Shown one piece after another: positions 37,645-45,574 of a stretch of DNA of 64,000 bases. Below the pieces are notes generated by a model. It made no database searches, was not told the origin of the DNA, and saw only the letters and a list, made by a program, of their open reading frames with translations. A program made the translations under genes and the position numbers. The DNA is from Bradyrhizobium diazoefficiens. Lineage in GTDB: Bacteria > Pseudomonadota > Alphaproteobacteria > Rhizobiales > Xanthobacteraceae. How positions within the stretch are numbered: the first letter of the stretch is position 1; the number at the start of each line of letters is the position of its first letter. The stretch is taken from the NCBI RefSeq assembly GCF_016599855.1, contig NZ_CP067041.1:3224001-3288000 (forward strand), written 5' to 3'.

Positions 37645-38850
37645 CTAGCCAACTGCCTCGACCAGCGCCATGCCTTCGCCGCGCCAGTGTCCGGCTCCCA
37701 CCACGACGATCTGGGTGGGTGCCCCCTGCATTTCAACCTCGGTCCCCGTGGAATCGTTCGGCGGAAATAGCGCGCCGCGCGAGATCGACAGCGCCGCGAG
37801 CGCGATGCCGAGCGGGAATTGCGTTTCCATGGTGTGGCCGAACATCGTACCGGTCGCGCGCACCGGGAAGCCGGCGTGCTTCTTCAGGAAGTCGCGCTCC
37901 TCTGATGTCGCCGGCTCCGCGCCGGTTGCGCCCGAGATGATCGCGCCCTTGCCCTCGCGCTCCGGCAGCTTGTCCCAGAGCTTCTCGAGCGTCGCTTCCA
38001 TGTCGCCGGACTGCTTGCGCCGGGCCAGATCGGTCACCACGCTCGACAGCTTTGCGAACGGCTTTGCACCGCGCGCCTCCGCATGCGCCTTCGATTCCAG
38101 CACCAGGAAGGCGCCGGCCGAGCCGAGCGCGAAGCCGGCGTGGTCCTTGCGCGCCCACACGGGGGCGAACTTGTCCTTTAGATTGAAGTCGCCGAATTCG
38201 TAGAGGACCATGAGGTCCTTGCGCTCGCCGTTGTGCGAGCCGCCGACCAGCGCAATGTCGCTCTCGCCCGAGGCGATGCGCGACAGCGCGATGCGCGCGG
38301 CATCTGCGCCCGCAACCTCTTCGCCCATGAAGGTGCGCGAGGTGCCGCCGAGACCGTTGACGATGGCGATGTTGCCGGCGAGCAGGTTGGAAAGCTGGGC
38401 CAGGAACAGCGTCGGCCTGAGATCGCTCATCAGGCGCTCGTTGAGGAAGCCCGGCGCATTGGCGCCCTTGGCCTCGGCCGTGAGCACGCCGGTGTCGACA
38501 TTGAGATCGCGCTCGCCGCCGCCGGCGGCCACGACCATGTCGATCTTCGACAGGATGTCCTTGTTGCCCTTGATGCCGGCCGAGTCGAGCGCCAGGCCCG
38601 CGGCATAGACACCGATGCGCTGCCACGCTTCCATCTGGCGCTGGTCACCCTTTTTCGGGATCTGGCTGTCGAAGCTAACAGGCAATAGTGGATGCACAAT
38701 GAAGGGCGCAAAACCCTTCTCGTCGACATTGATGCGCCTCTCCTGAAGCGCGGCCCAGTTGGCGTCGAGGCCCTCGCCGAGCGAGGTGGCAAGGCCAATG
38801 CCGGTGATCCAGACTTCCGTCTGGCCCGGCTTCGAAGTGGTGTCAGTCAT
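37645..38850 (-). CDS. fabF2XL: FabF2XL, ketosynthase homologue lacking the catalytic Cys
   Basis: 401 residues with the thiolase fold outline (WITGIGLATSLGEGLDANW at the start, VVVGAGHWRGEGMAL at the end). Where active ketosynthases have TACxSG it has NGLGGTS, so the nucleophile position is Gly168. The first catalytic His motif NAHGT is replaced by SGATGAEP; only the second, GHTMETQFP, remains. It therefore cannot condense on its own, and resembles a chain-length factor. It overlaps the fabZXL gene by 4 bp and precedes fabF1XL. Confidence 0.85.
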   Translation of the reverse strand: MTDTTSKPGQTEVWITGIGLATSLGEGLDANWAALQERRINVDEKGFAPFIVHPLLPVSFDSQIPKKGDQRQMEAWQRIGVYAAGLALDSAGIKGNKDILSKIDMVVAAGGGERDLNVDTGVLTAEAKGANAPGFLNERLMSDLRPTLFLAQLSNLLAGNIAIVNGLGGTSRTFMGEEVAGADAARIALSRIASGESDIALVGGSHNGERKDLMVLYEFGDFNLKDKFAPVWARKDHAGFALGSAGAFLVLESKAHAEARGAKPFAKLSSVVTDLARRKQSGDMEATLEKLWDKLPEREGKGAIISGATGAEPATSEERDFLKKHAGFPVRATGTMFGHTMETQFPLGIALAALSISRGALFPPNDSTGTEVEMQGAPTQIVVVGAGHWRGEGMALVEAVG

Positions 38851-39317
38851 GACGAGACGGCCTGTTGCGGAAAGCCGATGCGCTTGGCGAACGAGTCCAT
38901 GTAGCCGCGCATATCCGCATTGGGGAAAGGAATCTGCGTGAAGGTGAGCGAGGAATTCGCGCGCAGCTTGCCGCCGACGCGGATCTTGGCCTCGGTCATG
39001 GCGTAGCCCGAGCCCTCATGGGCCAGCCTCGCCTCGATGCTCATGAGATCGCCGGGGTAGACCGAGCCGCGGACCTTGGCCTCCTTGACGGCGGCCAGGA
39101 TCGGCATGCGCTCGAATCTGAGCACGCCGAGCTGAAGCCAGCCCGAGGCCTGCGCCATCGATTCGATCAGCAGCACGCCCGGCATCAGAGGATAGCCCGG
39201 GAAGTGCCCCTCGAAAATGGTGCTTTCCGTGGGGACCTGGGCCTCGACGACGATCTTCTTCTCGTCGACATTGAGGTCGACGATGCGATCGATCATGTGG
39301 AAGTATTCGAGTTGCAT
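38847..39317 (-). CDS. fabZXL: FabZXL, beta-hydroxyacyl-ACP dehydratase
   Basis: 156 residues from ATG 39317; an upstream in-frame start at 39353 lies inside acpXL. It is a hot-dog fold with the motif EGHFPGYPLMPGVLLIESMAQ, carrying the active-site His and Glu. It dehydrates 3-hydroxyacyl chains during elongation of the very-long-chain acid. The stop overlaps the fabF2XL start by 4 bp, so translation is coupled. Confidence 0.9.
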   Translation of the reverse strand: MQLEYFHMIDRIVDLNVDEKKIVVEAQVPTESTIFEGHFPGYPLMPGVLLIESMAQASGWLQLGVLRFERMPILAAVKEAKVRGSVYPGDLMSIEARLAHEGSGYAMTEAKIRVGGKLRANSSLTFTQIPFPNADMRGYMDSFAKRIGFPQQAVSS

Positions 39318-39327
39318 GACCGCCCGA

Positions 39328-39615
39328 TTAGGCGCTCGCGCCCTTGGCGGCAACCAGCTCGTCGATGCGCGCGCACAGGTTCTTCAGTACGAAATATTGC
39401 TCGGTAGTCGCCTTGCCGTCGTTGACTTCCTGGGTCCATTTTTCCAGCGGCAGCTTGATGCCGAACTGCTTGTCGATCGCGAATGCGATGTCCAGAAAAT
39501 CCAGACTGTCGATGCCGAGATCATCGATGGCATGACTATCCGGCGTGATCGTGTCGCGCGGGATGTCGCAGGTTTCAGCGATGATCGTAGCGACCTGATC
39601 GAATGTGGAGGACAT
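39328..39615 (-). CDS. acpXL: AcpXL, acyl carrier protein for very-long-chain fatty acids
   Basis: 95 residues from ATG 39615; a GTG at 39618 is one codon upstream. The 4'-phosphopantetheine site is Ser in GIDSLDFLD, near residue 37. It is longer than the housekeeping ACP (about 78), as known for AcpXL, which holds 27-hydroxyoctacosanoate-type chains in rhizobia. It is the first gene of the five-gene leftward operon, and the 240-bp gap upstream must hold the promoter. Confidence 0.93.
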   Translation of the reverse strand: MSSTFDQVATIIAETCDIPRDTITPDSHAIDDLGIDSLDFLDIAFAIDKQFGIKLPLEKWTQEVNDGKATTEQYFVLKNLCARIDELVAAKGASA

Positions 39616-39856
39616 CACTAAGCCTTTGATATATTGTTGGTATTTGTCAGATATCCAGGAGTGGCACGGTGGGTGCGCATCGCGCCCCGAATGACGCCCT
39701 CAACCCCCCTCTGGATGGGTCGAAAGCCCGTATATCGGAGCGCCGCCCTGAGTTCAATGGAGCCGGACAGGGCCCGGGGACGGGGCTGGGGATGCCGGCT
39801 GGGAGGCTCCGGGCGGGGTTGGCCCCCGCAAGGCGGCCCTCGGCGACACACCGGGT

Positions 39857-40201
39857 CTAGATATGCGGCGTCATGATCTTGACGCAGTCCCGCCGGCCCA
39901 TCAGCACGCAATCCTGGGTCCGGCGCAAATCGGCGATGCTGACCGCGAGCCAGATCCCGATCGCGGTCAGCGCGATGGTGAAGGCGAGCGCCGCGATGTT
40001 GGCAAGCATGCGATGGCGAAAATCGTCCGGCTCATCGCGGGGCCGTTCATAACGCGACAGGTCGAGCGGTTCGGGGGCTGCCGCATGCAGTGGCTGTACG
40101 ATACCGCCGCCCCGGGGGATCACCGGAGAGGGCGTCGTTCGCGGCCTGAACTGGAGCACCCGGTGCTCGTCGTCCGAGGTTATGGGCCGCTGGGATTTCA
40201 T
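39857..40201 (-). CDS. small single-span membrane protein of unknown function
   Basis: 114 residues from ATG 40201. The first 65 residues are hydrophilic and Pro/Arg-rich, a transmembrane helix follows (about residues 72-95, MLANIAALAFTIALTAIGIWLAV), and a short tail has two cysteines (TQDCVLMGRRDCVKI). No known family with a function. The call rests on codon use and on the Cys tail, a pattern I recall from other Bradyrhizobium small proteins. It lies upstream of acpXL on the same strand but 241 bp away. Confidence 0.65.
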   Translation of the reverse strand: MKSQRPITSDDEHRVLQFRPRTTPSPVIPRGGGIVQPLHAAAPEPLDLSRYERPRDEPDDFRHRMLANIAALAFTIALTAIGIWLAVSIADLRRTQDCVLMGRRDCVKIMTPHI

Positions 40202-40494
40202 GGGGCGGGGATCACTCCGAAGCAGCTCTTTTAGATAGCATAGGCGACAAACAGGTTGCGAGAAAATCTTCTCGACGCGCACGCGCATTGCGCTCGCATG
40301 ATCGTCGTTCGCCGCCGCGAACGAATTGTTGGAATGGGGTTGTCCTCTCGACATCAGCGACGTCCGGGTTGCGCTGCAACAACGGCCGGGACAGACGGTG
40401 CTGCCAGCCTCGAACCTATGTTGCCGCCGCAGGGCTCGTGGCGTAATCGGGAACCCGGACCACAAATTGCCACCAGACGAAAGGCCGTTCGATC

Positions 40495-41121
40495 ATGACC
40501 ACCAACCCGCGCGAGCCGAGAGTGCACCCGGTGCCGATCCTGTCGCTGCGGCCGACGCAGCTCACGGTCGGCATGCGCGAGGTCAAGGAGAAGCGCAAGC
40601 GCTGGCGCGAGCACGACAAGAAGAAGCAGTCCGACCTGCTCGGCACCCACATGATCCCCGTCGTCGCCGGACCTGACGGGCGCTACTACGTCATCGACCA
40701 TCACCATCTCGGCCGCGCGCTGCACGACGAGGGCGTCAAGGAAGTGCTGGTGACCGTGGTCGGCGATCTCCGCATGGTCGAGCGCGAGGCGTTCTGGGGC
40801 GTGATGGACAACAAGCGCTGGGTCTATCCTTACGACGCCAAGGGCGAGCGACGGCCGTTCCGCGATTTGCCGAAATCGGTCGTCGACCTCAAGGACGATC
40901 CTTACCGCAGCCTCGCCGGCGAGCTCCGCCGCATCGGCGGCTTCGCCAAGGACACCACGCCGTTCTCCGAATTCCTGTGGGCCGACTTCCTGCGCCGAAA
41001 ACTCTCGCGCAAGGCGGTGGACGCCAATTTCGACAAGGCGCTCGACAAAGCCCTCGCCGCGGCCAAGAGCAAGGATGCGGTCTATCTGCCCGGCTGGTGC
41101 GGGCCGGCGGACGACGATTGA
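40495..41121 (+). CDS. ParB-like nuclease-fold protein (ParBc_2 type)
   Basis: 208 residues. Residues about 15-115 have the ParB/sulfiredoxin-like pattern: LRPTQLTVGMREVKEKRKRW, then VVAGPDGRYYVIDHHHLGRAL with the conserved D-H-H. The rest resembles the long ParBc_2 group, which is not part of the par partition system and has no known task. There is no helix-turn-helix. It stands alone in its strand context. Confidence 0.82.
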   Translation: MTTNPREPRVHPVPILSLRPTQLTVGMREVKEKRKRWREHDKKKQSDLLGTHMIPVVAGPDGRYYVIDHHHLGRALHDEGVKEVLVTVVGDLRMVEREAFWGVMDNKRWVYPYDAKGERRPFRDLPKSVVDLKDDPYRSLAGELRRIGGFAKDTTPFSEFLWADFLRRKLSRKAVDANFDKALDKALAAAKSKDAVYLPGWCGPADDD

Positions 41122-41279
41122 GGCGCCGGCGCTTCTCGCAGTCGCGCTAGAGGGTTTGGTGCCGGGGTAGGCGGATCTCATCACAGCCGCTTGAACGCAA
41201 TCATTTTCCAGACCAATGAAGCCGTCCTGAAACAGAGCCGTCCCATGTTTTGGGCCTCGAGCTTATACAGGAGGCGAAC

Positions 41280-41423
41280 ATGCGCCGTCTGGTTTTCGCA
41301 ATTGCCTTGCTCGCGGTCGCTTCTGTCGGAATCTCGGCCTCGTTTGCCGCAGTTCAGCAGGCCAGAACATTGACGTTTGCCGAGCGCTTTGCGCCCGCGC
41401 TTCCGTTGATGACAAAGCACTAG
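41280..41423 (+). CDS. 47-residue exported or membrane peptide
   Basis: ATG 41280 to TAG 41423. The ribosome site AGGAGG (41269-41274) is perfectly placed 5 bp before the ATG. Residues 1-24 form a signal-like helix (MRRLVFAIALLAVASVGISA and on), then a short tail AVQQARTLTFAERFAPALPL. Either a signal peptide with a 23-residue product or a single-span peptide. Unknown function; the strong start signal argues for a real gene. Confidence 0.6.
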   Translation: MRRLVFAIALLAVASVGISASFAAVQQARTLTFAERFAPALPLMTKH

Positions 41424-41454
41424 CACTGAGCGTCGCACCCGCGGGTCACGCCGA

Positions 41455-41658
41455 TCACTTTGGATCGCGCAGCTCCGGCGAGGACAGCAGGCGTTCCATC
41501 GCCGCGGCGGCTTCGCCGTCGCGGGCCTTTTGCAGCAACGCGTGGCGTTCGGCGCCTGCCGGCAGGTTCTGCGCGGCGGCGCGCGCCTCCCGCGTGAACT
41601 TGTTCAGGCGCTCCTGAAGGGACTGGGCGGGTCGCGTGCGATTGCGCTTCTTGGTCAT
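41455..41658 (-). CDS. small conserved basic protein of unknown function
   Basis: 67 residues from ATG 41658 with GGGG upstream on its strand; a longer in-frame reading to 41751 has no ribosome site. It is mostly helical and charged (MTKKRNRTRPAQSLQERLN, then HALLQKARDGEAAAAMERLL). Small proteins of this type are widespread in Bradyrhizobium. It lacks any known domain. Confidence 0.65.
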   Translation of the reverse strand: MTKKRNRTRPAQSLQERLNKFTREARAAAQNLPAGAERHALLQKARDGEAAAAMERLLSSPELRDPK

Positions 41659-41860
41659 GGTTGGCCCCTTGCGGCGCAAAGCCAACCATGTGCGGGCGCG
41701 ACGCGTCGTTAACTTTTGTTGGAATCGCCCAGCCGATCGCGGGCTTTTCATTATGGCGGCTTCGCGAGTTCAGTGCTCGACATGCCGTGACAGGCGGCCT
41801 GGGCGATTTGGAACGCTCGTGCCCGGGGTCGATTGGTAGTCATCGGCTCAGGAGGTCACA

Positions 41861-42058
41861 ATGAGCAGACCAGACGACATTCACGCCACGCGGAGGACCG
41901 AACCAAACGGAGTCGAGCCGTCGTTCTCCGAGGACGATCTTCAGCGCGCACAGCTTGGTCCGCGCGGTGTTCCCGGTCAGCCTGACCCGGCCAGGATGAC
42001 TCGACAGCGCGCCAAGAAAACGCCTGTCGAGGGCGATTTCGACGGACACACGTCCTGA
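41861..42058 (+). CDS. small hydrophilic protein of unknown function
   Basis: 65 residues, ATG 41861 with a near-perfect AGGAGGT ribosome site at 41850-41856. The sequence is charged, with Asp, Arg and Pro in excess and no hydrophobic core (MSRPDDIHATRRTEPNG, then VEGDFDGHTS), so it may be disordered. No family recognised. Confidence 0.6.
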   Translation: MSRPDDIHATRRTEPNGVEPSFSEDDLQRAQLGPRGVPGQPDPARMTRQRAKKTPVEGDFDGHTS

Positions 42059-42106
42059 ATTCCCGAAGGCTGGGTCAACGCCGACGACCGCCGCCGGCGC
42101 CTCCCT

Positions 42107-42610
42107 TCAGCTGCCGTCAGGCTGGCCGTCCCGTCCGCGCACCTCGGCCTCGTGCATCTGCTCCGTGCCGCCAAGCATGCGGTGCATGCAGCGCTCGATA
42201 CGGCGGCCGATCGTGAGCAACACGAAGGCGAGCGCAATTGCGACCGCGACGATCTTCCATTGCCCGGCGCCGCAGGCGATGCCGAGGCAGGCGGCGAGAA
42301 AGGCGCAGGCTGCGCTGGTCAATCCGTGGACCCGGAAGCGATGGCTCTCTCGCACGATGACGCCGGCGCCGAGAAAGCCGATGCCGGTGAGGATACCCTG
42401 GATCACGCGGCTGGCCGCGTCGGTGATCTTGCCGGGCTCGGCGAACTGCTCGGCAAACAGGACCACCGTTGCGGTGGACAGACCGACAATCCCGAGCGTC
42501 TTCAGGCCGATCGGCTTGCCGCGCAGGTCCCGGTCAAGCCCGAGGGCGCCGCCGGCGAGCGTCGCAACGCCGAGGCGCAGCAGGATCTCGGACCAGTCGA
42601 GTTCGGTCAT
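42107..42610 (-). CDS. MgtC/SapB-family membrane protein
   Basis: 167 residues, four to five transmembrane helices. The MgtC signature is LGVATLAGGALGLDRDLRGKPIGLKT at the start, then IQGILTGIGFLGAGVIVRE, where the conserved Gly and Asp residues lie. MgtC proteins help survival in low Mg2+ and inside hosts and act on the F-type ATPase in Salmonella. The soluble ACT-like C-terminal domain of true MgtC is missing, as in the SapB branch. Confidence 0.9.
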   Translation of the reverse strand: MTELDWSEILLRLGVATLAGGALGLDRDLRGKPIGLKTLGIVGLSTATVVLFAEQFAEPGKITDAASRVIQGILTGIGFLGAGVIVRESHRFRVHGLTSAACAFLAACLGIACGAGQWKIVAVAIALAFVLLTIGRRIERCMHRMLGGTEQMHEAEVRGRDGQPDGS

Positions 42611-42623
42611 TCTCGTGTCTAAC

Positions 42624-43202
42624 TCATGTCTTCGGCAGTCGTCCCATCAGATAGAATTCATCATTGGGCCGCATGCCGGTGAAATTCGCGAGCCGGTTCG
42701 ACAGTCCGAAGAAGGCGGTGATCGCGGCGATGTCCCAGATGTCGTCGTCGCTGAAGCCGTGCGGGGCAAGGGCGGCGAAATCGTCCTCCGAAATCCGCTG
42801 TGCGTCAGCCGAAATCTTCATCGCGAAATCGAGCATCGCCCTCTCGCGCGGCGTGATGTCGGCCTTGCGGTAATTAATCGCGACCTGGTCGGCGATCACA
42901 GGGTTCTTGGCGCGGATGCGCAGGATCGCGCCATGGGCGATCACGCAATACTGGCATTGGTTGGCGGCCGAGGTCACCACCACGATCATCTCGCGCTCGG
43001 CCTTGGTGAGGCCGCCGTCCTTTTCCATCAGCGCGTCGTGATAGGCGAAGAACGCGCGGAACTCGTCGGGACGGTAGGCGAGCGTGAGGAATACGTTGGG
43101 CACAAAGCCGCTCTTTTCCTGCACGGCAAGGAGGCGGCTGCGGATGTCGTCGGGCAAAGTGTTAAGGGCGGGTGCGGGGAAGCGTTGCGCGGGTTTTGTC
43201 AT
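42624..43202 (-). CDS. AhpD/carboxymuconolactone-decarboxylase-like peroxidase
   Basis: 192 residues from ATG 43202; a TTG at 43232 is the alternative. The AhpD-type redox centre is QCQYCVIAHG, that is CxxCxxxH, followed by the helical repeat. Proteins like this (uncharacterized peroxidase-related group) may reduce alkyl hydroperoxides. It lies 13 bp upstream of the MgtC-like gene on the same strand, so the two may be co-transcribed. Confidence 0.87.
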   Translation of the reverse strand: MTKPAQRFPAPALNTLPDDIRSRLLAVQEKSGFVPNVFLTLAYRPDEFRAFFAYHDALMEKDGGLTKAEREMIVVVTSAANQCQYCVIAHGAILRIRAKNPVIADQVAINYRKADITPRERAMLDFAMKISADAQRISEDDFAALAPHGFSDDDIWDIAAITAFFGLSNRLANFTGMRPNDEFYLMGRLPKT

Positions 43203-43279
43203 TTGTATGGATTCCGGCTTGGGGACCGGCAACCATAGTCGATGCGGGCGGGCGGCTCCAGAGGGGCTCCAGCTCGCTT

Positions 43280-43410
43280 GTCCCGGACGCAGCGCAGCGC
43301 TTCTTCAGCGGCGCGCTGCAGAGCCGGGGTCCAGCATGTTTGGCGGTGATGATTGCGGCATGGGTCCCGCTTCTGCGCAGCAGTGTTGCACGCTGCAGCG
43401 CGTCCGGGAC
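43280..43410. repeat. dispersed palindromic repeat, family D
   Basis: GTCCCGGACGC at 43280-43290 pairs with GCGTCCGGGAC at 43400-43410, with several smaller stems of Cys/Ala-like CTGCAG wording between (CGCTGCAG at both sides). It is a 131-bp element between the converging or following genes at 43202 and 43423, of a type often seen between genes in Bradyrhizobium. Confidence 0.7.
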
Positions 43411-43422
43411 ACGAGATATGTG

Positions 43423-45162
43423 CTACCGCAGCGGCTTCTTCAGCAGCGAGAAGCGGTCCGGATCCAGCCCCATCGACGGCTGCAGCATCGGCGCTTCGGC
43501 GGTGGTGAGCGTCTTGGCAGGCGGCGCCGAGAACATTGGGTCGTTCGGCACGTCGCGCTGCGAGGTGGCACCGCGCCAGCGCTCGAGCACGGCGCCGACG
43601 AAATGCATATCGTGGCCGGCACTGACTGAGGGTACGCTCGAGATAGTGGCTTCGCCGCGCGGCAATTGGTGCGGCGGCACTTCCTTGAAGCGCAGCCGCG
43701 TCGGCAGCGCGACGCCTTCACCGAACGCCAGCACTTCGCGGGTGCCCAGTGACGGCACGAAGGACAGCAAGTTCGCGGCCGCATCCGACACCGCGGCGCG
43801 CAGCAGCGCCTGGTCGCGTTCGTTGGCAAGACGCATCGTGAACAGCGTGTTGCACTGGGAGATGATGGTGGCGTCGAGCTCTGCCGGGCGCTGGGTGATC
43901 AATCCGAGATAGACGCCGTATTTGCGGCCTTCCTTGGCGATGCGCGACACAGCCTTGCGGGTCGGCCCGAAGCCGACATTGCGATCGGCGGAGGCGTAGC
44001 GGTGGGCCTCTTCACAGACGAACAGCATCGGCGACACGCCGTCGCTCCAAAGGCCGAAATCGAACGCCATGCGGCACAGCACCGAGACGACGGAATCGAT
44101 CACTTCCGCCGGGAAGCCGGCGAGCTGCATCACCGTCATCGGCTTGCCGTTGGCGGGCAGGCGGAACAGATGGCTGATCACCTCGGCCATGGTGTCGCCG
44201 CCGACATTGGCGTTGTCGAACATGAAGGCGTAGCGCGGGTCGTTGCGCACGGCCTCGATGCGCGAGATCAGCTTATGATAAATAATGCGCGAGGAGCGGT
44301 TCTCCAGCTTGCCCATGCGCTCGTCGATCAGCGACATCAGGTCGACCAGGCGGTACGGCACCGGCGTGTCGACGGTGTAGCCGATCTGCTTGGGGTCGAT
44401 GCGCTTGAGGCCGATGCGGTCGGCGTTCTGGTACTGGGTGTAGACGCCCTTGGCGATCGGGATGACTTCGGCGAGGATGTCGAGCTCTTCGGGCACGCCG
44501 GCGCGGCCGCCGAACAGCACGTCGACGATTTCCTCGAAATTGAACAGCCAGAATGGAAGCTTCAGGTTTCGCGGGTTGAGCACCAGCGCGCGGTCGCCGA
44601 AGCAGCGGCCATATTCGTTGTGGACGTCGAGCAGGAAGATCCGCAGGTTCGGCCGCGCCTTGAGGATTTCGTTCAGGAGCAGCGACACGCCGGTCGATTT
44701 ACCGACGCCGGTCGATCCCAGCACTGCAAAGTGCTTGGACAGCATTTCCTCGATATCGACATAGGCGATGACGGACCGGTCCTGCTGGAGGAAGCCGACA
44801 TTGATCTGGTCCGATCCGGTCGGCGCGTAGATCGTGCGCAGTTCCTGGCTCGTGATCAGGTCGACGGAATCGCCGATGGTCGGATAATTGGTGACGCCGC
44901 GCTGGAATTTGGCCTTATCGGCAGCATTGAGGATCTCACCGAGCAGGTCGACCGAGGCGATAGCAATATAATCGTCGCTGCTCGACAAATTCTCGCAGGA
45001 CACCTCGGTGATCATCGCGACGATGACCGAGCTGGCGCAGCGGATGCTGACGAAACGGCCGACGGTCGCCCGAACCTCCGAGACCGGCATCTGGCTTTCC
45101 GCCAGAAGCCCGACCCGAGCGAGCGATCCGCGTACCGAAATCACGCGTCCAAAGGATGTCAC
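43423..45162 (-). CDS. HerA-like ATPase (DUF87)
   Basis: 579 residues. A HAS-barrel-like N-terminal domain (residues 1-110) is followed by the HerA/FtsK-type ATPase with Walker A GSTGVGKST at residues 149-157, Walker B MLFVCEEAHRY and the sensor-like LITQRPAELD. HerA works with the NurA nuclease in archaea. No NurA or SIR2-type partner lies next to it here, so it is probably a stand-alone DNA translocase of housekeeping or defence nature. It diverges from the VOC dioxygenase gene at 45575. Confidence 0.87.
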   Translation of the reverse strand: MTSFGRVISVRGSLARVGLLAESQMPVSEVRATVGRFVSIRCASSVIVAMITEVSCENLSSSDDYIAIASVDLLGEILNAADKAKFQRGVTNYPTIGDSVDLITSQELRTIYAPTGSDQINVGFLQQDRSVIAYVDIEEMLSKHFAVLGSTGVGKSTGVSLLLNEILKARPNLRIFLLDVHNEYGRCFGDRALVLNPRNLKLPFWLFNFEEIVDVLFGGRAGVPEELDILAEVIPIAKGVYTQYQNADRIGLKRIDPKQIGYTVDTPVPYRLVDLMSLIDERMGKLENRSSRIIYHKLISRIEAVRNDPRYAFMFDNANVGGDTMAEVISHLFRLPANGKPMTVMQLAGFPAEVIDSVVSVLCRMAFDFGLWSDGVSPMLFVCEEAHRYASADRNVGFGPTRKAVSRIAKEGRKYGVYLGLITQRPAELDATIISQCNTLFTMRLANERDQALLRAAVSDAAANLLSFVPSLGTREVLAFGEGVALPTRLRFKEVPPHQLPRGEATISSVPSVSAGHDMHFVGAVLERWRGATSQRDVPNDPMFSAPPAKTLTTAEAPMLQPSMGLDPDRFSLLKKPLR

Positions 45163-45574
45163 GATGGATGAACCTGAGAGGACAAGATCTTTCCCCGACT
45201 ATGCGTGGCTGTCGCTGGACAAACGGTTAAACGACAGGCGTGGGCGCTTCGTTAAATCCGCGACAATTCGTGCATGAGATTTGTTCCGAATGCATATTTG
45301 CCGCGGAAACAGCCCGAAAATGCTGCTGTTCCAGGCGTTTTGGCCCAAATCGAGTTAAGGAAGAATTTACCATCCGGGCAGTCCGCGGGAGTTGCACCAG
45401 GCACGGCCTTCGACGCGAACTCGCGATGCGTTGATTTGTTGACGGGACCTAATCATTTGTACATTAGTCCAAATGAGCCCGCCACCGGGACGCTGGTCGG
45501 GCGCCCCGTGAACATTGCCCCGCGACCCGAGCGCGGGATTCCGTGAGACGGACCGCCGCGCCCAGGAGGAGACC
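45163..45574. other. 412-bp divergent gap between the HerA-like and dioxygenase genes
   Basis: No gene was recognised. The right part holds a promoter and operator for the dioxygenase gene: TTGACG at 45439-45444, a possible -10 near 45460-45466, and the shared operator at 45454-45469. An AT-rich stretch with TTGACGGG lies upstream. The left 200 bp, towards the HerA-like start, shows nothing clear beyond that gene's own promoter region. Confidence 0.5.
45454..45469. promoter_or_regulatory. putative MarR operator upstream of the VOC dioxygenase gene (weaker copy)
   Basis: CATTTGTACATTAGTC agrees with the consensus CRTTYGTAYACRAAYG at 12 of 16 positions, with a perfect left half. Outer arms CATTTG (45454-45459) and CAAATG (45470-45475) are inverted. 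It overlaps the likely -10 region that follows TTGACG at 45439-45444. Other copies lie at 50595, 50748 and 60353. Confidence 0.5.

Noticed and set aside
39616..39856. Leftward open frame over the acpXL upstream gap
   Set aside because: Pro/Arg-rich, no start signal, and it stops at the acpXL promoter region; treated as non-coding.
43423..45162. HerA-like ATPase as part of an anti-phage defence system
   Set aside because: No nuclease, SIR2 or DUF4297-type partner lies beside it; the flanks are a repeat and a metabolic gene.
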